NCBI GenBank assembly: GCA_013203015.1
Contig: JABMPO010000014.1
Coordinates: forward strand, 1 to 6,700
DNA length: 6,700 bases
Reading direction: 5' to 3'
Source: Fidelibacterota bacterium
GTDB lineage: Bacteria; Fidelibacterota; Marinisomatia; Marinisomatales; TCS56
This document shows positions 1 to 5,920 of this stretch, piece after piece. The notes below the pieces were generated by a model. That model was given only the letters and a program-made list of their open reading frames with translations. It had not been told where the DNA came from and ran no database searches. The position numbers and the translations under genes are program-made. The stretch's first letter is position 1. Every line of letters starts with the position of its first letter.

Positions 1-26
1 CCGGCTGCTGGTGATAATTTTTAATT

Positions 27-590
27 CTATTTATAATCTTTAGCCAATAAGTACTTGACCGTACAAAACAAAGCTAAACCCAAACAACCAAAAACAATTA
101 ACTGAGTGATAATCGATGTACTTATCAATGTATTTTCCATTAATCCGGCATTTATCATCAGGTATTTCAGTCCATAATAGATAATATGCCCGGCAAGCTG
201 CGACATGACAAAAGCCTGCACCAGCCGAGCATTGTAAGAATTTATCATTATGTTGAAAACGGTCCCATAGATTGATAATTCAACACCCATAATTACACTT
301 TTTATCAATAATGGGTGTCCGGTTAATAGATTACTTGTGAAAGGGAGCGCAAATGCCAGGACAATTAACGCACCGAGGGAGGGTTTTCTAAATAGTATAG
401 TAAAATATATTACCCAATGCATTGGGTTCAACTTGTAAAACGGTAAACCAATGCTATGTGAACCTGAAGTAATGCCGACAACACTTACTGCAATCAAAAT
501 CGCAAATAGATATTCAATTAGGTAATAAGCTAAAGAATATCTGCTTGGATTAACACAACTGGCACTTGATCTGTTAGACTGAACGTTCAT
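27..590 (-). CDS. Small integral membrane protein resembling an ECF-transporter S component
   Basis: This 187-residue protein is very hydrophobic. About six helices can be drawn, near residues 20-40, 57-67, 71-86, 96-116, 124-146 and 158-182, after a short polar N-terminus. The size and helix count match the substrate-binding S component of energy-coupling factor vitamin and cofactor importers. The central region around LPF (49-51), NPMHW (55-59), SLGAL (71-75), LLTGHP (88-93) and MGVELSIYG (101-109) resembles the Gly/Pro-rich loops and EL-x-YG element common in that group. An A30-x3-A34 pair in the first helix resembles the AxxxA contact to the EcfT subunit. No EcfA or EcfT gene is in the window, so a shared module encoded elsewhere would be needed. 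Start at ATG 588-590, in a 4-bp ATGA overlap with the PHP stop; only a weak GGA precedes it. The ligand is unknown, and another small six-helix membrane family remains possible. Confidence 0.6.
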   Translation of the reverse strand: MNVQSNRSSASCVNPSRYSLAYYLIEYLFAILIAVSVVGITSGSHSIGLPFYKLNPMHWVIYFTILFRKPSLGALIVLAFALPFTSNLLTGHPLLIKSVIMGVELSIYGTVFNIMINSYNARLVQAFVMSQLAGHIIYYGLKYLMINAGLMENTLISTSIITQLIVFGCLGLALFCTVKYLLAKDYK

Positions 591-1258
591 TTTTCCAAGA
601 ACTGGAAACCCTGTTGCCTGATACCTATGAATTCATTCATCGTATGAGCATCGCTGTTAACATATAAAAGGCGAGCATGCTTAATCATGAGCTTCAATTT
701 TATTAAATCAGTTTTATCATAAACCAGATTGGCACAATTCAACTCCAGCGCTATATCATTTTCATTCGCTACTTCAACGATCTCTAAAATATCATTGGAA
801 TCCATTTCATCGGCGAATTGTCTGGTGCAAAGATGACCCAACATATTAAACGTTTTTCCAAATCTGGCAATGGCGTTTAAATACCCGCTCTTAATCCGGC
901 TTGGCTCACTATTAAAAACCTTGCGATGGGCTGAAAGAATTATGAAATCCGGAGTTATACCCTGAATATCATCACAGATATCGCCGTTGTCGTTCAACAG
1001 ATCAGCCTCAACACCAAAGGTTACTTTTACATTATTGTAAATGTTTTCCCAGCGACCAGCTGATAATATATCATAGTGGGTTTTTCGGGTCATGCCATAA
1101 GCATCTGACAAAGCCTGGCTATGATCGGTGAAAGCAATCTCCAGATAATCCAATTCACCCGCCGCTTTTACGATTTCATCAATTGAATTGAAACCATCGG
1201 AAAATGTAGACGAATGAATGTGAAAATCACCAGCGTTGCCCGGATTAATTATTTCCAT
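587..1258 (-). CDS. PHP-domain metal-dependent phosphoesterase (histidinol-phosphatase-like)
   Basis: PHP proteins are alpha/beta barrels that hydrolyse phosphoesters with a cluster of three metal ions. From the ATG at 1256-1258 (223 residues) a complete ligand set is visible: H13 and H15 in DFHIHSS, D21, H46 in FTDH, E84 in FGVE, H111 in SAHR, H142 in GHL, and D203 and H205 in NSDAH. Complete ligands imply an active enzyme rather than a degenerate PHP domain. It is a stand-alone domain, with no polymerase or other fusion. The frame also allows a TTG at 1289-1291 (234 residues). I prefer the ATG because it gives a tight 10-bp overlap with the HAD stop and puts the first metal motif at residue 11, although neither start has a strong Shine-Dalgarno sequence. 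The substrate is unknown; histidinol phosphate, nucleotides or a sugar phosphate are all possible. It overlaps the next gene by ATGA. Confidence 0.85.
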   Translation of the reverse strand: MEIINPGNAGDFHIHSSTFSDGFNSIDEIVKAAGELDYLEIAFTDHSQALSDAYGMTRKTHYDILSAGRWENIYNNVKVTFGVEADLLNDNGDICDDIQGITPDFIILSAHRKVFNSEPSRIKSGYLNAIARFGKTFNMLGHLCTRQFADEMDSNDILEIVEVANENDIALELNCANLVYDKTDLIKLKLMIKHARLLYVNSDAHTMNEFIGIRQQGFQFLEK

Positions 1259-2019
1259 TTTTTTAATAGTCCCATCAATTCTGTTAAACAAATCACCGAA
1301 ATATCATTATCCATATTAAAGTGTCGTCGTTCAACATTATTGTAGCCCCATTCAGCCAAAAAGCACACCACACCTGTCTCAGATACCTTCAGTACCGTAT
1401 CAGGGTGATCATCAATGAAAACCACCTCTTCAGGTGAAAGATTGTTTTCCTGAAGTATTGTGTTTACAATATCGCTCTTTGAAGAACCTCTGCCAGCTTG
1501 GTGGATTTGTTCCACATCCAACAGAATGCCATTATAATTCAGTATCTCCCATATGTACTGTGGTGCCTTGGTCGACACGATTTGTAATGTTAGTTCTGGT
1601 TTTATTGATTGCAGAGAAACAATCATTCCATCATATGGGGGGTTCAACGCGATCCAATTCTTATGATCACTGATCATGAGTGCTTCTCTTTCAGAATAAA
1701 AAAGTTGATAATACGACTCCTTGCGAGCCGGATGAGCATCAAGAAATTTATCGAACTTCCCTTGATCGGTGATTGTGATACCCTCATCCAAGGCCTGAAA
1801 AAGATACAGGTAATCCTCACCCGAACGGATAAAAGGCCGCATTGAGCGAAATTTGCTCAACATTTCAGCAGGTATTTCCTGTGGTGATCTTATCCTGAAG
1901 TCGAGGTCCTGAAAAGCCTGATAGCCATTATAGGCCACCACCGCACATTCCAGAACGCTGTCAACGATAACACCATCGAAGTCCAGCGCCAGCAGCCGGA
2001 TTGGACGCGTTTTCGGCAT
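1249..2019 (-). CDS. HAD-superfamily hydrolase, substrate unknown
   Basis: This 256-residue haloacid dehalogenase-fold protein is likely a cytosolic phosphatase acting on a small phosphometabolite. All four HAD motifs are visible: motif I DFDGVIVDS (residues 13-21) with nucleophile D13 and acid/base D15, motif II VST (148-150), motif III K181 in GSSKSD, and motif IV FIDDHPD (201-207) with D203 and D204. The stretch from about residue 22 to 130 would be an unusually long helical cap of the C1 type, but its sequence is not a recognised phosphoglycolate phosphatase or beta-phosphoglucomutase cap. The ATG at 2017-2019 follows the kinase stop by 21 bp, and no good Shine-Dalgarno sequence is visible. 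The 3' end overlaps the PHP gene by 10 bp if that gene starts at 1258. The operon suggests a sugar-phosphate substrate, but this is inference. Confidence 0.85.
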   Translation of the reverse strand: MPKTRPIRLLALDFDGVIVDSVLECAVVAYNGYQAFQDLDFRIRSPQEIPAEMLSKFRSMRPFIRSGEDYLYLFQALDEGITITDQGKFDKFLDAHPARKESYYQLFYSEREALMISDHKNWIALNPPYDGMIVSLQSIKPELTLQIVSTKAPQYIWEILNYNGILLDVEQIHQAGRGSSKSDIVNTILQENNLSPEEVVFIDDHPDTVLKVSETGVVCFLAEWGYNNVERRHFNMDNDISVICLTELMGLLKKWK

Positions 2020-2040
2020 CAGAGTGAATTGCTATTAAAG

Positions 2041-3123
2041 TTAGCGCTGAACCCGGGCGGATCCGCCTTTGGCAAAGGCTTCCACTTCCGGTAGTTTAGC
2101 CATAGTAGTATCACCGGGGAAGGTTGTCAACAGAGCACCGTGCGCCCAGCCTAACTTGACTACCTCTTCCAGGTCACGACCCTTGATCATTCCATAGATC
2201 AATCCCGATGCAAAACCATCGCCGCCACCTATTCGATCGATGACATTTAATTCACAGGTGGGGCTTATATACTGACCGCCATTGTACCAGAGAACTGCGC
2301 CCCACAGATGCCGGTTAGCCGACTCTACTTCACGCAATGTGGTACCAACCATCTTGATATTCGGAAAGGCTTTATTAACATCACTGATCATCTGAAAGAA
2401 TACACTCGTGTCCAACTTTGATTTTCGTTCAACTTCAGGTCCTTTGATTCCAAGCCCCATTTGCAGATCCTCTTCGTTGCCAATGAGAACATCAACATTC
2501 TCGACAATGCGTTTGAAAGTAGCCTGAGCCTGGTCTAGTCCACCGATTGACTCCCAGAGCTTACCGCGGTAATTCAAATCAAATGATGTAACAGCGCCAT
2601 GTCTCTTGGCCGCCTGCATGGCTTCGATGATCAGTTCTGAAGTAGTTTCCGATAAAGCGGCGTAGATCCCACCGGAATGGAACCAACGTACACCATCACC
2701 GAAAATTGCATCCCAGTCAAAATCACCCGATTTCAACATTGCTCCCGCTTCATTCGCCCGGTTATAAAATACTACCGGTGGACGAACTCCATAACCCAGA
2801 TCACTGTAAACGGTGGCAATATTCGGTCCGCGGGCACCATCGTGTTCGAACCACCTATAAAATGGCTTTACACCCATTTCTTTTACGCGAGTCTGCACCA
2901 ATTCACCAATTCCGTAATTTACCATGGCTGTGGCGATTCCTGTTTTCAAACCGAAGCAGTCTGCCAAGTTAGCTGCCACGTTATATTCGCCACCGGACAC
3001 ATGAATATTAACCGAGCGGGCTTTACGGAATGGTATACGACCGGGGTCCAACCTATGGATCAGGGCACCTAATGATAGAAAATCCAAAGCACATTTATCC
3101 TGTCTGATCTTTAATTCAGCCAT
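2041..3123 (-). CDS. PfkB-family sugar kinase, probable 2-keto-3-deoxygluconate kinase
   Basis: This is a ribokinase/PfkB-fold kinase of 360 residues. The N-terminal substrate motif SGGEYNVAANLA spans residues 43-54. YNR (120-122) and SFDLNYRGKLW (180-190, with R186) correspond to the Tyr/Arg carboxylate-binding elements of KDG kinases. GNEED (215-219) follows, and DRIGGGDGFASG (296-307) holds the anion hole and the catalytic base D302. The usual motif here is DTxGAGD; the DRxGGGD variant is, from memory, frequent in KDG-kinase-like proteins of some bacteria. The predicted reaction is KDG plus ATP to KDPG, feeding the Entner-Doudoroff aldolase. The ATG at 3121-3123 overlaps the larA-like stop by 8 bp, and GAAGG lies 8 nt upstream. 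The neighbouring gnd and LarA-like genes strengthen a sugar-acid substrate, although a fructokinase-like or other keto-sugar specificity is not excluded. Length is slightly above the usual 310-340 residues. Confidence 0.85.
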   Translation of the reverse strand: MAELKIRQDKCALDFLSLGALIHRLDPGRIPFRKARSVNIHVSGGEYNVAANLADCFGLKTGIATAMVNYGIGELVQTRVKEMGVKPFYRWFEHDGARGPNIATVYSDLGYGVRPPVVFYNRANEAGAMLKSGDFDWDAIFGDGVRWFHSGGIYAALSETTSELIIEAMQAAKRHGAVTSFDLNYRGKLWESIGGLDQAQATFKRIVENVDVLIGNEEDLQMGLGIKGPEVERKSKLDTSVFFQMISDVNKAFPNIKMVGTTLREVESANRHLWGAVLWYNGGQYISPTCELNVIDRIGGGDGFASGLIYGMIKGRDLEEVVKLGWAHGALLTTFPGDTTMAKLPEVEAFAKGGSARVQR

Positions 3124-4387
3124 TATTCAAACCTTCATTTATTGTTTTTAAACGATATAGCATCTCACCTGCCTTGGGAACATAGAGGATGCCCTCATCT
3201 TCACGGTCTTTGAAATCATTGATATCAATTGAATCCGGATCACGATACCCCAGATTAATCTTACGGCAAGTCTCTTCTGGAATTCCGGTTGCCAGGATAA
3301 CATTGATCCTTGGCTTTTCTACCCCATTCTTATAGGTACCGATTCCTTTTACATGAGTGGAATGAGCCCGGACTCCACCAGGAATATCCTTAAAACGATC
3401 CGGCTGCTTCACAAAATAATCACGAACGTGATAACCTATTTGCTCTATAATCTCACCATGAGTAACTGATACTTCTTTAATATGGGGTGCAAAAATAATT
3501 AGATCGCCGCCATCGGCAACCACCTGTTCTAACTTATACATGCATTTGCCGCCGGTCCAGAGATCATCGTACATTTCTGGTGCACGGGAAAGAACCGTAT
3601 GGAATGGTTTATCTTTATAGGTAACGTGCAATTGATTTGACAAATCTGACGCTGCTTCCCAGGCTGCTTCCGGGGTTCCAATATATAAACCCGCCAGGTC
3701 ATGTCCCTTCACAACTAGACTCATGCACATTCGTTCTACTGGTAGAAACGCAGCGGCACGGTCTACCACAGCGCGGACAGGCGTGTATTTTGTCCCGATG
3801 ATCATGGGATTGGTGATCAGGGCACCCAACCAGTGGAACATGTCAATGATCTCCTGGCCGGCCAGACCCGGGAAAAGATATTTATTGCCACCGGAAAAGC
3901 CCACAACTTCATGGGGAAAAGTCGGTCCGATAATCAACAGCAGATCATAATCGTAGACCATTTTATTGATCGTAACTGTCACCGGTTCATCGAGACGTCC
4001 CCCCGATAACTCTGTTACCTCAGTCGCAGTAAAGGTGCCGGCGGCCTGCAATTGTCCGGGGTCTTTCCAGCGATGATTAAAGAATCGAGCCTTGGGATAA
4101 CGGGACTGCCGCTCTGCCTTGGTGATTCCCACCCGTTGATTGATGGCTTCGTCGCTCATTGGTGGATGGGTCCCTAAAGCTACAATAAAATCCAGGAGTT
4201 GTGTCCGGTGAGCTAATTCATTATATACGGTTCGGAACATAATCTCGATCGGAGCCGTACGGGTTTGGTCAGGAATGATACAGAGTATTTTCTTTCCGTC
4301 CACTGCAGCATCCGCGAATGCATCGTGCACCAATTGGCTGACATCTGCTTCAGTCAGTAACCGATCAGTGAATCCTTTACCAATCAT
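3116..4387 (-). CDS. LarA-superfamily nickel-pincer 2-hydroxyacid racemase/epimerase (candidate aldonate 2-epimerase)
   Basis: LarA enzymes use a nickel-pincer nucleotide bound to a lysine to racemise or epimerise 2-hydroxyacids by hydride transfer. The 423-residue length is normal for the family. Key positions are present: D40 and R43 in PDQTR, H74 in GTHPP, H159 and K169 in PHEVVGFSGGNKYLFPG, and H185 in DMFHWLG. The spacings H159-K169 (10) and K169-H185 (16) equal those between His174, Lys184 and His200 of the Lactobacillus plantarum lactate racemase, where Lys184 carries the cofactor and His200 ligates nickel. The ATG at 4385-4387 is preferred over an in-frame TTG at 4454-4456 because TGAGG lies 8 nt upstream and because the TTG lies inside gnd. 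The substrate is not readable from motifs. The placement between gnd and a KDG-type kinase suggests D-gluconate/D-mannonate rather than lactate, since the superfamily includes D-gluconate 2-epimerases. The maturation genes larB, larC and larE are not in the window. Confidence 0.88.
   Translation of the reverse strand: MIGKGFTDRLLTEADVSQLVHDAFADAAVDGKKILCIIPDQTRTAPIEIMFRTVYNELAHRTQLLDFIVALGTHPPMSDEAINQRVGITKAERQSRYPKARFFNHRWKDPGQLQAAGTFTATEVTELSGGRLDEPVTVTINKMVYDYDLLLIIGPTFPHEVVGFSGGNKYLFPGLAGQEIIDMFHWLGALITNPMIIGTKYTPVRAVVDRAAAFLPVERMCMSLVVKGHDLAGLYIGTPEAAWEAASDLSNQLHVTYKDKPFHTVLSRAPEMYDDLWTGGKCMYKLEQVVADGGDLIIFAPHIKEVSVTHGEIIEQIGYHVRDYFVKQPDRFKDIPGGVRAHSTHVKGIGTYKNGVEKPRINVILATGIPEETCRKINLGYRDPDSIDINDFKDREDEGILYVPKAGEMLYRLKTINEGLNNG
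3132..3136 (-). promoter_or_regulatory. Ribosome binding site of the KDG-kinase-like gene, inside the larA-like coding region
   Basis: GAAGG on the minus strand, 8 nt before the kinase ATG at 3121-3123, lies within the last codons of the larA-like gene. Together with the 8-bp overlap of the two genes it supports translational coupling. Confidence 0.6.
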
Positions 4388-4395
4388 GAGCAAAA

Positions 4396-4400
4396 CCTCA
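4396..4400 (-). promoter_or_regulatory. Ribosome binding site deciding the larA-like start
   Basis: TGAGG on the minus strand, 8 nt before the ATG at 4385-4387, lies in the 20-bp gap after the gnd stop codon. It supports this start over the upstream TTG at 4454-4456. Confidence 0.7.
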
Positions 4401-4407
4401 CAGCCCG

Positions 4408-5859
4408 TTAGACCACATAAGTGGAGGCAGCAGTACTTCCCCCCCGCCCGGTCCAATTAGTATGGAAAAATTCTCCCCGCTCCCGATCCACACGCTCATA
4501 AGTATGAGCTCCGAAATAATCACGCTGGGCCTGCAGCAGGTTGGCCGGTAAACGTCCGGAACGGTAACCATCAAAATAAGCCAAAGCGGAACTTATGGCT
4601 GGCATTGGGATGCCCAGCTCTACTGCCTTGACTACCACCCGGCGCCAGGCTGCCTGGGCATTGATGACCGCATCTCTGAAGAAGGGATCCAGCAGCAGAT
4701 TCTCCAACTTCGGATTGTTATCGAAAGCATCCTTAATTCTTCCCAGGAATACCGACCGGATGATACAGCCCCCACGCCACATCAAGGCGATACCGCCGTT
4801 ATTCAAATTCCAGCCATAGCTTCCTGCGGCCGCCCGCATCAATTGATAACCCTGGGCATAAGAAACAATCTTAGAGGCATACAATGCTTCTTCCAGATCC
4901 GTAATAAATGCAGCTTTATCATCATCGAATTTAGTTTCCGGTCCAGTCAATACTTTGGCAGCCTTAACCCTTTCATCTTTGATGGCGGAAAGACAGCGGG
5001 CAAATACCGCTTCACCAATCAGCGTTAGTGGCATACCTTCATCCAAAGCAGCAATCGCCGTCCATTTGCCGGTACCCTTCTGTCCGGCCGTATCCAAAAT
5101 CAGGTCAATTGTGGCATTACCTTCCTCATCCCGGTAGCCTAGAATATCACGGGTAATCTCGATCAGATATGAATCCAGTTTGCCTTCATTCCAGCGGGTA
5201 AACACAGCTGCCATTTCATCATTGGACATATCCAGACCGTATTTCATCATCTGGTAGGTCTCACAGATCATCTGCATGTCCCCATACTCGATGCCGTTGT
5301 GAACCATCTTGACAAAATGACCGGCACCATTTTCACCTACCCAGTCGCAACAGGGATCACCTTCGTCTGTATGTGCGGAGATTTTCTGAAAGATAGGTTT
5401 CACATGCTCCCAGGCCTGGGGACTGCCACCAGGCATAATTGAGGGTCCCAGTAGGGCACCTTCTTCGCCACCTGAAACGCCAGTACCGATATACAGCAGG
5501 CCTTTGCTTTCCACATATTTCGTACGCCGGATTGTATCAGGGAAATGGCTGTTGCCACCATCTATTATGATATCACCCGCTTCCAGATGTGGAATAATCA
5601 TTTCGATAAAATCGTCTACGGGTTTACCGGCCTTGACCAGCAGCATGACTTTGCGAGGGCGTTCCAGATTTGCCACCAGCACATTAATACTGTGGCAACC
5701 GATAATCTTTTTACCCTTGGCCCGTCCCATAATAAAATTGTCAACTTTGGAGGTTGTGCGATTGTAAACGGCAACCGAAAAACCTTTGCTCTCCATATTC
5801 AAAACCAGGTTCTCACCCATTACCGCCAGGCCGATCAGGCCAATATTCTGTTTACTCAT
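4408..5859 (-). CDS. gnd: 6-phosphogluconate dehydrogenase, decarboxylating (long form)
   Basis: This cytosolic enzyme of the oxidative pentose-phosphate pathway converts 6-phosphogluconate and NADP+ to ribulose-5-phosphate, CO2 and NADPH. At 483 residues it is full length. The N-terminal Rossmann domain carries GLAVMGENL (residues 10-18) and NRT (33-35), the latter typical of NADP preference. The active site appears complete: N103, S129-G130-G131, the KMVHNGIEYGDM block (184-195) with catalytic K184, N188 and E191, then K261 and R288, and R446 and H452 near the C-terminus, which reach the partner subunit's site in known dimers. After FFHTNW it keeps a Gly/Ser-rich tail much like that of animal enzymes, whereas the E. 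coli protein (468 residues) is shorter. The ATG at 5857-5859 is preceded by GGAG 10 nt upstream. It is the first operon gene, with 20 bp to the next start. A G7 run lies in codons 472-474. Confidence 0.97.
   Translation of the reverse strand: MSKQNIGLIGLAVMGENLVLNMESKGFSVAVYNRTTSKVDNFIMGRAKGKKIIGCHSINVLVANLERPRKVMLLVKAGKPVDDFIEMIIPHLEAGDIIIDGGNSHFPDTIRRTKYVESKGLLYIGTGVSGGEEGALLGPSIMPGGSPQAWEHVKPIFQKISAHTDEGDPCCDWVGENGAGHFVKMVHNGIEYGDMQMICETYQMMKYGLDMSNDEMAAVFTRWNEGKLDSYLIEITRDILGYRDEEGNATIDLILDTAGQKGTGKWTAIAALDEGMPLTLIGEAVFARCLSAIKDERVKAAKVLTGPETKFDDDKAAFITDLEEALYASKIVSYAQGYQLMRAAAGSYGWNLNNGGIALMWRGGCIIRSVFLGRIKDAFDNNPKLENLLLDPFFRDAVINAQAAWRRVVVKAVELGIPMPAISSALAYFDGYRSGRLPANLLQAQRDYFGAHTYERVDRERGEFFHTNWTGRGGSTAASTYVV
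4438..4444 (-). other. Potential -1 slippery heptamer at the 3' end of gnd
   Basis: On the minus strand the codons of gnd residues 472-474 read CGG GGG GGA. The heptamer G GGG GGA fits the X XXY YYZ rule for -1 ribosomal slippage. The -1 frame here is that of the larA-like gene, which is open back to a TAA at 4457-4459, so slippage would make a Gnd-LarA fusion lacking the last nine Gnd residues. Only a small hairpin (CCAC-TTAT-GTGG) lies downstream. This may be a coincidence. Confidence 0.2.
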
Positions 5860-5920
5860 TCTCGAGTCACTCCAGCTTTAGAAAATTATTATTAACTACT
5901 GTATCTCAATTAACAGACAC
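5860..5920 (-). other. 61-bp intergenic gap before gnd; possible promoter/leader region
   Basis: This is the largest gap in the window and the only reasonable place for a promoter of the downstream operon. On the minus strand it is AT-rich and holds TTGAGA followed by TTAATAATAAT, but no pair of -35 and -10 boxes at standard spacing is convincing. Two GTTAAT copies lie 18 bp apart. A weak six-pair stem (GTGTCT with AGATAC, one G-U pair) sits directly after the upstream stop codon, without an adjacent U-run, so it is not a good intrinsic terminator. A GGAG at 5870-5873, 10 nt before the gnd ATG, is the likely ribosome binding site. Confidence 0.4.

Larger units (their letters stand above)
27..5859 (-). 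other. Six-gene co-directional operon (gnd, larA-like, kdgK-like, HAD, PHP, S-component-like)
   Basis: Six consecutive minus-strand genes are separated by +20, -8, +21, -10 and -4 bp. Three of the five junctions overlap, including a classic ATGA at 587-590, which indicates translational coupling and a single transcript. The first three products fit sugar-acid metabolism around gluconate, KDG and 6-phosphogluconate; the last three have no assigned substrate. The transcript start is presumably in or upstream of 5860-5920. No terminator is seen after the last gene, where only 26 bases remain before the window edge, so the operon may continue. Confidence 0.8.

Noticed and set aside
1..26. GC-rich CCGGCTGCTGG at the left edge as the stem of an operon terminator.
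   Set aside because: The window ends before a second arm or a U-run could be seen, so nothing can be supported.
1259..1291. Start of the PHP gene at the TTG at 1289-1291, adding 11 residues.
   Set aside because: It needs a rare start codon, has a poorly spaced GGTGAT only, and deepens the overlap with the HAD gene to 43 bp; the ATG at 1258 gives a tighter junction. It cannot be fully excluded.
1434..1845. Plus-strand open frames opposite the HAD gene, and similar ones opposite the kinase, gnd and the barrel gene.
   Set aside because: They lie antisense to genes with clear catalytic motifs, show no recognisable domain, and have no supporting ribosome binding sites; they are shadows of the minus-strand genes.
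4385..4456. Start of the larA-like gene at the TTG at 4454-4456, adding 23 residues.
   Set aside because: The extra residues lie in the gnd coding region, are cysteine-rich and unlike a LarA N-terminus, whereas the ATG at 4387 has TGAGG at 8 nt and yields a normal family length.
5901..5920. Possible terminator after the DUF5916-like gene.
   Set aside because: The stem is only six pairs with one G-U pair and no U-run follows directly, so it does not meet the pattern of an intrinsic terminator.
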